64,000 bases of DNA from Prevotella sp. MA2016. GTDB taxonomy: Bacteria > Bacteroidota > Bacteroidia > Bacteroidales > Bacteroidaceae. Made by a program: the position numbers and the translations under genes. Below are positions 36,505 through 45,360 of this stretch, piece after piece. The notes under the pieces are model-generated. The model ran no database searches. It was not told the origin of the DNA and worked only from the letters and a program-made list of their open reading frames with translations. The stretch spans positions 248,001 to 312,000 of the forward strand of contig NZ_JHUW01000007.1 in assembly GCF_000619825.1 (NCBI RefSeq). The letters run 5' to 3'. Each line of letters begins with the position of its first letter. Position 1 is the stretch's first letter.

Positions 36505-36539
36505 CTAAAAGCCCCTGTACCATCACGATACAGGGGCTT
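36505..36539 (-). terminator. Rho-independent terminator of the locus 3 operon
   Basis: AAGCCCCTGTA (36509-36519) pairs perfectly with TACAGGGGCTT (36529-36539) around a 9-nt loop; on the minus strand the stem is followed by a T-rich TTTTAGGAAAA. It lies 22 bp after the GH31 stop. Confidence 0.9.
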
Positions 36540-36561
36540 CATCAATTATCTATAATTCTAT

Positions 36562-39090
36562 TTACTGAATATTAAGCAGGCGCTTGGCGCGGGTGAGGTT
36601 GTCGCCCTCCTTCATCTGTTCGAGAAGTACCTCGTTGATGCGACAGAACTTCTCACGGAAGGTCTTGAGAGTCTCATCCTGCAACTCAGGATGGTATGAG
36701 AGGCGCAGTGGAGCGGCCTCGAGATAGCCGAAATCCTCGGTATAAACCATACCGGCATCGTGCTGCTTGAAGTCCTTCACCATGGTCTGGATATGACGGA
36801 AGTTGGCCTTCGTACCATCTGCTAGGACATAATCGGCAGGCAGTTCAATCTCGATGGTAGCACCAGCAGCGGCAGCTACCATACCAAGGTCGATTGTGGC
36901 CTCGAGGTTCATACCATCGTAAGTGCATGGCAGCGACTTACCATTGCAAGTGATGCTGACAGGGGCCTTCTGGCAGGGCAGCGACACATAGTAATGGCGC
37001 TGAGCTGGCATATCCTTATACTGTCCATGACGCTGACCGATAGTAACTACGAGTTTATTGCCCTGACGGACATAAGAGAGCGGTGTGGTGGCATACTCAG
37101 CCACGTAGTTCTTGTCCTCACCATTATCCTCGTAAAGTTCGAAACTGCCCTTATCGGCACCAGGGAACACACGAACGATGACTGGCTGATTGGTGCCAGA
37201 AAGATTCTTCACCTTGCCGAAGTAAGGCAGAATGCTACCGGCCTTGATATAGACAGGATACTCGTCCATGGTGAAGCGGCGCTCATAAGTCTTGCCGCCC
37301 TGAAGCAGTTCGCCTGTCTCGTACTCCAGCCACTGACCAGCAGGCAGCCATACCTTCACTGTGGCAAAGCCGTCCTCGGGATTAACCTCGCTGGTGACTG
37401 GTGCGATGAGCATATTGTCGCCAAACATGTACTCTTCCTTATACTCATAAGCCTCGGGGGCATCGGGACTGTCATAATAGAGCGGACGACAGATGGCGAG
37501 ACCACTCTCGTAGGTCTTGCGAGCCATTGTATAGATATAAGGTACGAGCGCATAGCGACCGTTGATAACATTTGTGAGACGCTGCTGTGTGGTCTGATCG
37601 AAAGCCCAAGGCTCCTTGTTAAGGGCGGGGTCCTTGGTGCTGTGCGAACGGAGCACTGGCAGATACTGTCCCATCTGCATGGCACGGGTATAGAGTTGTG
37701 GCTCTACAGGTGTGCCCCACTGTTTGCTCTGGTGACCGCCGATGTCGTGGCTCCAATAACCATAGAGCACGTTAGAGGCAGTAGAGTTGAAATAAGGCAG
37801 GAACTTCAGACTGGCCCATGTGATAAAGGCATCACCCGAGAATCCAATCTGATAGCGGTGGTTGCCCAGTCCGCCCCAACGATGATAGAGCATAGGACGC
37901 TTGTCGCCATTGCGCTCCATATCGCTAAACCAGATATAGTTGCACCAGAACACATTGTCGAGCGAATCAATCTTGCGGTCCTTGGGCCACTGCTGCCAGT
38001 CGAGCCACCAGAAATCAATACCATCGGCCATATAATCATGCAGATAGGTGTCGAAGATAGCCTTCACGTACTGCTTGTCAGAGCCCAGCCACTCGTAGGT
38101 CTTGCCATCATTCTTGCCCAGACGCTGCATAAACTCCTTATACTTTTTCTCATAAGGACGCACACCATCGGCAGGATGCAGATTCATCGTAGCCTTCACA
38201 CCCTGACGGTCGAGGTACTTCAGAAAGGCCTTATAGTCGGGGAAGAGGCGCTCGTTCCAGTCCCAACCGGTCCAACCGCCGCCAGCCTCAGGACTGATGG
38301 GGTGCCAGTCCATATCGATAACCAGCACGTCGAGTGGCAAGTCGAGGCGCTGGAAGTTACCAATCAGATCGCGGAAATCCTGGTCGCTGTAGCTCCAGTA
38401 GCGGCTCCACCAATAACCGAAGGTGTAGCGTGGTGGCAGGGGTACACGTCCAGCAAACTTAGTGAACGACTGCAGGGCAGCCTTATAGTTATGACCATAA
38501 GCCATGAAATACCAGTCTTGAGCACCCTCTGCACTCTGACGCTCAGCCACCCACTCCCAGTCCTTGGCACCATCAAAGAGCAGACGGTGACTGTCGTCAA
38601 TGAGGGTCCAGCCATCTGTTGCCAGCAAACCGTCCTCGATAGGCATCTGCTGCTTAGGGTTGCTGTACTGATACTCAGAGCCATCGTAACCATCAAGGGT
38701 GCGATAGGTACCCTTCAGGTTGTGCTTCTGCACCATACCAGGCTTCCATACGAAAGGTGTATTGATGCCCTTAGTGCTGGTGATAGTCAGGTTATCCTTG
38801 GTAAGCGGACCTGAGCCTTTCTTATAAACCAGCTTCATCTTAGCGGTGCTGATAACCACCTGCTTGGCAGTGTTTTTAATACTGCAGTTCACCTTTGGAT
38901 ACTCGCGGATGACTGCCACAAAGCTCTTGTTGTCAACAAACTTACCATCGGGAGCATATTCCAAACGGACGGTACCTTCATCAATCAGGGTAAAACGCAC
39001 ATGTGCGTCCTGATAAACCACATTGGCCACAGCCTGCAGACTGAGCATAAGCAATGCGGCACAAAGAATAGTCTTGATTCTCTTTCTCAT
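36562..39090 (-). CDS. GH31-family alpha-glycosidase
   Basis: A predicted secreted alpha-glucosidase or alpha-xylosidase. It has a signal peptide (LLMLSLQAVA), an N-terminal beta-sandwich, and the GH31 barrel with FGYWWSRYWSYSD at about 225, LDVLVIDMDWH, the nucleophile region DGIDFWWLDWQQW near residue 360 and the acid/base region GFSGDAFITWASL near 420. Residues about 590-760 are the usual C-terminal beta domains (DEYPVYIKAGSILPYF), and the last 85 residues form an extra helical tail ending RAKRLLNIQ. It is the last gene of the operon, 9 bp after the GH43 stop, and followed by a terminator. Substrate specificity cannot be fixed. Confidence 0.92.
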   Translation of the reverse strand: MRKRIKTILCAALLMLSLQAVANVVYQDAHVRFTLIDEGTVRLEYAPDGKFVDNKSFVAVIREYPKVNCSIKNTAKQVVISTAKMKLVYKKGSGPLTKDNLTITSTKGINTPFVWKPGMVQKHNLKGTYRTLDGYDGSEYQYSNPKQQMPIEDGLLATDGWTLIDDSHRLLFDGAKDWEWVAERQSAEGAQDWYFMAYGHNYKAALQSFTKFAGRVPLPPRYTFGYWWSRYWSYSDQDFRDLIGNFQRLDLPLDVLVIDMDWHPISPEAGGGWTGWDWNERLFPDYKAFLKYLDRQGVKATMNLHPADGVRPYEKKYKEFMQRLGKNDGKTYEWLGSDKQYVKAIFDTYLHDYMADGIDFWWLDWQQWPKDRKIDSLDNVFWCNYIWFSDMERNGDKRPMLYHRWGGLGNHRYQIGFSGDAFITWASLKFLPYFNSTASNVLYGYWSHDIGGHQSKQWGTPVEPQLYTRAMQMGQYLPVLRSHSTKDPALNKEPWAFDQTTQQRLTNVINGRYALVPYIYTMARKTYESGLAICRPLYYDSPDAPEAYEYKEEYMFGDNMLIAPVTSEVNPEDGFATVKVWLPAGQWLEYETGELLQGGKTYERRFTMDEYPVYIKAGSILPYFGKVKNLSGTNQPVIVRVFPGADKGSFELYEDNGEDKNYVAEYATTPLSYVRQGNKLVVTIGQRHGQYKDMPAQRHYYVSLPCQKAPVSITCNGKSLPCTYDGMNLEATIDLGMVAAAAGATIEIELPADYVLADGTKANFRHIQTMVKDFKQHDAGMVYTEDFGYLEAAPLRLSYHPELQDETLKTFREKFCRINEVLLEQMKEGDNLTRAKRLLNIQ

Positions 39091-39099
39091 ATATCTAAC

Positions 39100-40149
39100 T
39101 TACTTATTAAACGTAGGACAACGGCTTTCTACCGACGACTGACTGCCAGCCACCAAAGGCCAACCATCAACCCACTCTACACGGTCCATCAACACTTGAC
39201 GGCCTGCATCGGGATCGGTACGCATATAGCCATGATATATCATCCAATCCTGTCCGGCATCATCGGTGATAAACTCGGAGTTATGACCAGGACCAGCTAC
39301 ACCATTGCTGCCATGCAGCAGCACATCGAAGGCACCATCAAGCATGCGCTTACCATCCTTGGTGACGTAGGGACCGAACAGATTCTCAGAACGACCATAA
39401 ATAACCTGATAAGTGCTGTTGTTACCCTCGCAGCATGAACCATTAGAACCTATGAGGTAATAATAGCCACCACGACGATGGATGTATGTGGCCTCCATCT
39501 GATTGCCAGCCACCTGGATGGGTTTGGCACCTGGCTTGATGGTGAGACCATCGGCACTGAGCTCTATGCCATAGATGCCATGGAATGAGCCCCAGAACAC
39601 ATACTTCTTGCCACCATCCTCGATGTAGAAGGGGTCAATACTATTCTGAACCCCAATCTCGCTGCTGATAAACAAAGCACCATGATCGGTGTAAGGGCCC
39701 TGTGGCTGTGTGGCCGAAGCAACACCCAGACCACAACTCCACTCACCGCCCCATACTGACTTAGAGTAATAGAGCATGTACTTGCCATCCACGTAGTTGA
39801 TATCAGGTGCCCAGATGCCACCACCAGGATTCCATTTGGGGCGACTCTCATCAGTAAAAGCAGTGCCCACATACTGCCACTTCAGCAAGTCGGTAGAGCG
39901 ATAGATGGGCAGGTTGCGGATATCCTCGGTAGCAAAGAGATAGAACACGCCGTCGGGCGACTTCACGATAGAGGGATCGGGCAACGAGGTTGCGATGATA
40001 GGGTTACGATACTTTTGAATAACAGGGGTAGGTGTAATATCCTGAGAGTGCCCACCGTCGTCCGACGATGAGCAGCTCAGAATAGGCATAATGCCAACAA
40101 TTATACTAACTATAGAAAACATGTAATTTGGTTTTTTCTTTTTTATCAT
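39100..40149 (-). CDS. GH43 lipoprotein, arabinanase-like
   Basis: A predicted surface arabinan- or arabinoside-degrading enzyme. The ATG at 40149 lies 1 bp after the susD stop and gives a lipoprotein signal with lipobox ILSC; the longer reading frame would start inside susD. The propeller residues are visible: base Asp in ATSLPDPSIV, pKa-modulating Asp in NSIDPFYIED, and acid Glu in NQMEATYIHR. Other blade motifs are WAPDINYVDGKYMLYYS and GPGHNSEFITDDAGQDWMIYH. At 349 aa it is a single-domain GH43. Tight coupling to susD shows operon membership. Confidence 0.9.
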   Translation of the reverse strand: MIKKKKPNYMFSIVSIIVGIMPILSCSSSDDGGHSQDITPTPVIQKYRNPIIATSLPDPSIVKSPDGVFYLFATEDIRNLPIYRSTDLLKWQYVGTAFTDESRPKWNPGGGIWAPDINYVDGKYMLYYSKSVWGGEWSCGLGVASATQPQGPYTDHGALFISSEIGVQNSIDPFYIEDGGKKYVFWGSFHGIYGIELSADGLTIKPGAKPIQVAGNQMEATYIHRRGGYYYLIGSNGSCCEGNNSTYQVIYGRSENLFGPYVTKDGKRMLDGAFDVLLHGSNGVAGPGHNSEFITDDAGQDWMIYHGYMRTDPDAGRQVLMDRVEWVDGWPLVAGSQSSVESRCPTFNK

Positions 40150-40150
40150 A

Positions 40151-41998
40151 TTACCAACCAGGATTTTGTGTAAGATTAGGATTGCGCTCCAATTCACCCT
40201 GCGGCACAGCAAAGAGTTTCACGTGCTCGCCTATATAGTTATTGGTGTAGCGCTTAGTGCCCCAGATCTCGGTCATACCATTGGCACCATTCAACTGTGA
40301 CGGATCGCTGACGGTGGTGCGATTGGTGCCTACCTTACGATCGAGCCAGGTATCCCAGCGCAGCTGCTTCCAGTAGAGCTGACCCTCGCCACAGAGCTCC
40401 CAGCCATACTCATTACGGATACGCTCGCGCATGTTGTCCTGACCGGAAACCTTCGTGTAAGCATTGCTGTTGAGAAGTGCCAAACCTGGGATACGGGCAC
40501 GTACCATATTGATATACTTCACAGCCTCATCGGTCTTACCCTGCTCGTTGAGCGCCTCAGCCAGCGAGATGAGTGCACCTGCATAGCGGAAGATAGGGGT
40601 ATCGATATCGCTGTTGAGTCCGTTCTTGGTCTCGCGACCCTCGGGCACATATTTACGCCACAGATAATAGAAGCGGTCGTTGGTATCGGTACGCAGGTCG
40701 TAAGGCGCAGCATTGTCTGAACCGATATAAGGCCAGCGCAGCGTGTAGTCCCAGCAGTCGGAGGTTGAACCGCCCTTATAAGTAGAGTAAGGTGTGATGA
40801 AGTTCATCAGCATACGTGGGTCGCGGTTCTGATAGATGGCCAGAATACGTGCCTCGTTGCCATCTTTATCATACTGACTCATGTCGGAGCCATAGTTCAC
40901 CATCTGCTGGTAACCGGCCTTGAGCTTCTCGTTGGGAGAGTTGGGGTCGAGACCATCGCGCAGGAAGTAAACCGAGCGAGCCTTGGGGTCCATCTTTGAA
41001 TAGCCAGGGAACACCTCGTCCATACTGAATGGTTTACCATCGGCATACTCATAAGAATCTACGAAGTAAGGATTCGGAATCAGGTTGTTCCAGCAGCCGA
41101 AGCCGTCGGCAGTATAGGTATTGCGGTTGCCGTGGGTACGACCTAACAGCGAGCCCATGCCATCCTCGTCGGTATATTGATACTGGAAGATGTACTCATC
41201 GTTGCGCTCATTGGCAGCCTTGAACATATTCTTATAGTCAGGGAAGAGTTGGAAGCCCATAGTGGTGATGGCTGTGAAATCAGCCTCAGCTTTGCTCCAA
41301 TCCTTGAGCCACATATAGACCTGACCACGCAGATAGTAGGCGCAGGCCTTGGTGACACGACCATAGTTCTTATCAGAGGTGGCATACTTGCCTGGCAGAT
41401 TCTGCTCGGCAATGGCATCAGACAGGTCTTTCAGGATGAACTGCCAAACCTCGTCGGCAGTGTTGCGGGCCTTGGTGTCCTCGCCATACTCTACAGGCTC
41501 ATCATAGATGGGCACGCCACGCCACAGTACGTTGGCACGATAGTAAGCCCAAGCGCGCAAGAACTTACACTCGGCGATATCGCGAGCACGCTCGCTAGCC
41601 GACATAGCCTCGCACTTATCGAGATTATTGATGACGTTGCTGGTGCGATAAATCTCCTCGTAAAGGCGCTTCCACATGTCGTTGAAGCCCCAGTAACTGG
41701 CGTTGCAACGGCCACGAGCCCAGTCGTAGCCCCCCCAGTTGGCATCCAGGTCGCACACGTCGGTGGCGGCATCAAAATTCTGCCAGTCGGCACACTCGCC
41801 CTGGTTCTCCCAATAGAAGCGTTCGTAAGCACCGTTCACCACGGCATCAGCCATGTTATAGGTCGACCACACCAGGTCGGTACCTACACGGTCGGAAGGT
41901 TGAGTATCCAGGAAGTCGGCATTACAAGCCGTCAATGCGACACTCGCGGCAGCAAGAGCTAAGCTGCTGCACATTTTATTGATTATTTTCTTTTCCAT
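40151..41998 (-). CDS. SusD-like glycan-binding lipoprotein (locus 3)
   Basis: Lid of the SusC pore of locus 3. Lipobox LTAC (MEKKIINKMCSSLALAAASVALTAC). SusD signatures are AECKFLRAWAYYRANVLWRGVP in the N-terminal helices (CKFLRAWAYY at about 150), AGALISLAEALNEQGKTDEAVKYIN near 475, and a C-terminal FAVPQGELERNPNLTQNPGW. The length of 615 aa is typical. It starts 23 bp after the susC stop and is followed 1 bp later by GH43. Confidence 0.96.
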   Translation of the reverse strand: MEKKIINKMCSSLALAAASVALTACNADFLDTQPSDRVGTDLVWSTYNMADAVVNGAYERFYWENQGECADWQNFDAATDVCDLDANWGGYDWARGRCNASYWGFNDMWKRLYEEIYRTSNVINNLDKCEAMSASERARDIAECKFLRAWAYYRANVLWRGVPIYDEPVEYGEDTKARNTADEVWQFILKDLSDAIAEQNLPGKYATSDKNYGRVTKACAYYLRGQVYMWLKDWSKAEADFTAITTMGFQLFPDYKNMFKAANERNDEYIFQYQYTDEDGMGSLLGRTHGNRNTYTADGFGCWNNLIPNPYFVDSYEYADGKPFSMDEVFPGYSKMDPKARSVYFLRDGLDPNSPNEKLKAGYQQMVNYGSDMSQYDKDGNEARILAIYQNRDPRMLMNFITPYSTYKGGSTSDCWDYTLRWPYIGSDNAAPYDLRTDTNDRFYYLWRKYVPEGRETKNGLNSDIDTPIFRYAGALISLAEALNEQGKTDEAVKYINMVRARIPGLALLNSNAYTKVSGQDNMRERIRNEYGWELCGEGQLYWKQLRWDTWLDRKVGTNRTTVSDPSQLNGANGMTEIWGTKRYTNNYIGEHVKLFAVPQGELERNPNLTQNPGW

Positions 41999-42021
41999 AA
42001 TAGGTTATTCATTGTTGATGG

Positions 42022-45000
42022 TTAAAATGTTACATTCAGTCCGAATGAGAGCTGACGCATGGTAGCATAACCCTCACCAGAACGCATCTCAGGATCCAGT
42101 CCGGGGAAGCTGGTGATGGTCAACAGGTTCTCACCAGAGAAGTAGAAGCGCAGATTCTCTGCATAAATCTTACGAGAAATATGCTTTGGCAGTGTGTAGC
42201 CGATAGTGAGGTTACGCAACTTCAGATAGTCGCAGCTATACAAGTGGAATGTGTTGTCGAGTGCATCACTCATACTTGGATTCTCGAGCGACATACGTGG
42301 GTTCTTAGATGTGATGTTGGTGCGTGGGTCGCTGGGGTTGTTGGGATCATAGAAATAATGATCGTCGGCAATCCACTGTGGGATAGACAGACCGAACACA
42401 ACGTTAGATGAGTTCTGACCAATCTCGCGCCAGTAGGTAGAGAAGCCTGTGGCACCGCCCCAGTTAATCGAGAGGTCGATACCCTTCCACTCTGCATGCA
42501 TCTGCACACCAAAGGTGAACTTAGGCACGTTCGACTCGCCCATGAACTGCTGGTCGTGACTGCCACCAAAAACCTTGTCGCCATTGGTGTCGGCATAGAT
42601 ATACTCACCATACCAGATGGCATTAGGTGTTACAGCATGCTGTGGCTCGAACGAGTAGCCGGCAGCCACCATGTCCTGTGCCCACTTCAAATCCTGTGGG
42701 GTACGAATCATACCGTCGCGAGGACCACCATTGGGATCGACAACGCCATTAGCATCGTAGTACTTTCCTGTACCATTATATATAGGATAAACATAGAACT
42801 CGTTCATCATGTGACCCTCAACCAGGCGCTGGGTGCCACCTGAAGACACCTCACCGAGGTTTGAGTAGTAAACATTTGGATCTGGGTTGTTAGGATCGGC
42901 GCCCCAACCTTCGATGACACCACCTTTATAGTTGGTGACGCGGTTCTTATTGAATGAACCATTGACAGATACACCATAGGTGACGTCGCCAATCTTATCC
43001 TCCCAACGGAAGGTCATCTCAAGACCACGGTTGCTCACACCTGCCAGATTCTGCAGAGGTGCCACCTTATCACCAAAGATCAAACCGATAGATGGACGAT
43101 AGAGGATGCCTGAAGTCTGCTTGTCGTAGTAGTCGATGACACCCGACAGACGACCACCGAGGGTAGAGAAGTCGAGACCGATGTTGAAGGTCTTGGTGGT
43201 CTCCCAAGTGACGTTCATGTTGGGCAGGTTGCGCAGGTAGAAGCGAGGCACCTTCTTACCACCCATAGTGGTATAGCCTGTCTCGTACCATGACTGATAA
43301 GCGTAGTTATCAACCGACGAGTTACCCAGTTTACCATACGATGCACGCAGTTTCAGGTTATCGAATGCACTCAGGAAAGAGTTCTTGGCAAAAGCCTCCT
43401 CGCTGATGCGCCAGCCAGCTGATGCTGAGGGGAAGAAACCCCAACGGTTATCGGGCGAGAAACGCGAAGAACCATCGTAACGGAAATTGGCCTCCAACAG
43501 GTAGCGTGAATCGAAAGCATAGTTCAGACGACCGAACCATGAACGATAGGTGTAGCCTGTGAAATTGCCACGGATATACTCCTCTGAGGTCAGTGTGCTC
43601 AGGTCGGTCAGGGTGGCATCAATCATACCCATCTTCTTCACGTCGGTATTACCATCGCTGTTTTTACCTTCCTCGAAACCAACGAGTGCTGCCACATCGT
43701 GCTTCTGAGCGAAGGTGTGAGCCCAGTTCAGGGTGTTGGTCACCTTCCAGTTGTAGTAATGGTGATAATACATATAGCCAGAGAGGGCCTCGAGTGCAGC
43801 GGGCGATGCCACTACCTCATTACGGCTGAAGCTATAGCTCTCGTTCTGTCCGTCGGTATATTTATGACGGGTGTTGAAATAATCATAACCAAAGGTTGAC
43901 TTGAAGGTGAAGTCCTTCAGGAACTTAACCTGTGCATAGGCTGTGGCATAGGCATGTGTGGTCTTGAAGTAGCTGTCGCCATCGCCATTGAGTAACTGCA
44001 TGGGGTTGTGGGCAGCACCATCCTCAACCGATGTCTCGATACCACCAAACTTACCATCATAATAAGGATAGATGCCTGGTACGGTCTTCAGGAACTCCCA
44101 GCTCGACAGGGCATCCACATTGTTACGATCGCGATCGCTGTGAGAGCCCCAGACCTGTGCACCCATCTGCAACCAGTTGGTCACATCTGAGATCAGCTTC
44201 AGATTGAGAGAGTATTTCTGCTCACCCGAACGAACAATCATACCGGGATTGTCGAGGTAGGTAAGTCCAAGGTTGTAGCGAGTGCGAGTGTCCTTACCCG
44301 ACAGTGAGATGGCATGCTCCTGCATCACCTTGGTCTGGTAGATCTCGTCGTACCAGTCGGTGTTAGGATAAGCCACGTAGTTGGGATAACCCGACTCTGC
44401 CATGCCGTTGGGGTTAGCCTCAGCCTGGCGCCACTGGTCGATGACGGTTTGCGGATACTTGCCTGCAGTGCCGATATTCTCACTGGCCTCGTTCACCATC
44501 TCCATATAGTCGGCATAGTTCGACATGAAGCGAACCAGTTTTGAAGGTTTGTTGACAGACAGGCGACCGGTATAGGTAACGCTAACCTTACCCTCGGTAC
44601 CGCTCTTAGTGGTGACCAGGATAACACCGTTAGCACCACGGTTACCATAGATGGCGCACGAAGCAGCATCCTTCAGTACTGAGATGCTCTCGATATCCAT
44701 AGGGTTGACATCAGAGAGACTCATCTCCATACCATCCACCAATACCAGCGGACTGGCATCATTCATGGTTCCAACACCACGGATGTTGACCGAGAAGTTT
44801 TCGGCACCTGGCTTACCAGAGCCCTGCAGAATATCAAGACCGGCAGCCATACCCTGCAAAGCCTGGGCTACTGTGGTAACCGGACGTGAGTTGGTCTCCT
44901 TCTCTAGGTTCACCGATACAACCGATCCGGTCAGGTTCACCTTCTTCTGGGTACCATAACCCACCACAACTATCTCGTTAAGTTCATTTCTGTCTTCCTT

Positions 45001-45336
45001 CATGGTCACCACCATGTTGTCGGTAGCACGCGCCGCCACATCCACATAACCAATGTAGGTAAAGACAACTTGTGCATCAGACTTGCTGAGTGGCAGTTTG
45101 AAACGTCCGTCCATATCAGAGACAGCGGCATTCTGAGTGCCCTGCTCCTTGATGGTAACGCCAATGAGAGGCTCACCCTGAGCATCTACAACCTTACCTG
45201 TTACAACACGCTGTTGCTGGGTGGCTGCATAGCTGCTGGGATAAACCGACAAAGCCAGTTTTTGTTCAGCTGACGAAGGCGTAGCTACCATCAGGAGCGC
45301 TGCACCTGCCAACGAGGTAATTAATCTTTTTCTCAT
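42022..45336 (-). CDS. SusC-like TonB-dependent transporter (locus 3)
   Basis: Outer-membrane oligosaccharide importer. Signal peptide (ATPSSAEQ), a short 30-residue spacer, the CarboxypepD_reg-like domain (RVVTGKVVDAQGEPLIGVTI), the TonB-near box LNEIVVVGYGTQKK, plug motifs VNIRGVGTMNDASPLVLVDG and SISVLKDAASCAIYGNRGANG, and a barrel ending SFGLNVTF. At 1104 aa it is a long but ordinary SusC. It is preceded by the unknown 669-aa gene (24-bp gap) and followed by susD. Confidence 0.96.
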   Translation of the reverse strand: MRKRLITSLAGAALLMVATPSSAEQKLALSVYPSSYAATQQQRVVTGKVVDAQGEPLIGVTIKEQGTQNAAVSDMDGRFKLPLSKSDAQVVFTYIGYVDVAARATDNMVVTMKEDRNELNEIVVVGYGTQKKVNLTGSVVSVNLEKETNSRPVTTVAQALQGMAAGLDILQGSGKPGAENFSVNIRGVGTMNDASPLVLVDGMEMSLSDVNPMDIESISVLKDAASCAIYGNRGANGVILVTTKSGTEGKVSVTYTGRLSVNKPSKLVRFMSNYADYMEMVNEASENIGTAGKYPQTVIDQWRQAEANPNGMAESGYPNYVAYPNTDWYDEIYQTKVMQEHAISLSGKDTRTRYNLGLTYLDNPGMIVRSGEQKYSLNLKLISDVTNWLQMGAQVWGSHSDRDRNNVDALSSWEFLKTVPGIYPYYDGKFGGIETSVEDGAAHNPMQLLNGDGDSYFKTTHAYATAYAQVKFLKDFTFKSTFGYDYFNTRHKYTDGQNESYSFSRNEVVASPAALEALSGYMYYHHYYNWKVTNTLNWAHTFAQKHDVAALVGFEEGKNSDGNTDVKKMGMIDATLTDLSTLTSEEYIRGNFTGYTYRSWFGRLNYAFDSRYLLEANFRYDGSSRFSPDNRWGFFPSASAGWRISEEAFAKNSFLSAFDNLKLRASYGKLGNSSVDNYAYQSWYETGYTTMGGKKVPRFYLRNLPNMNVTWETTKTFNIGLDFSTLGGRLSGVIDYYDKQTSGILYRPSIGLIFGDKVAPLQNLAGVSNRGLEMTFRWEDKIGDVTYGVSVNGSFNKNRVTNYKGGVIEGWGADPNNPDPNVYYSNLGEVSSGGTQRLVEGHMMNEFYVYPIYNGTGKYYDANGVVDPNGGPRDGMIRTPQDLKWAQDMVAAGYSFEPQHAVTPNAIWYGEYIYADTNGDKVFGGSHDQQFMGESNVPKFTFGVQMHAEWKGIDLSINWGGATGFSTYWREIGQNSSNVVFGLSIPQWIADDHYFYDPNNPSDPRTNITSKNPRMSLENPSMSDALDNTFHLYSCDYLKLRNLTIGYTLPKHISRKIYAENLRFYFSGENLLTITSFPGLDPEMRSGEGYATMRQLSFGLNVTF

Positions 45337-45360
45337 TTGATTGTTAGGTTTAATTTAAAA

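Noticed and set aside
36994..38814. 606-codon open frame on the plus strand opposite the GH31 gene
   Set aside because: It is antisense to a clear GH31 gene, has no recognisable domain, no promoter, and a composition typical of a shadow frame.
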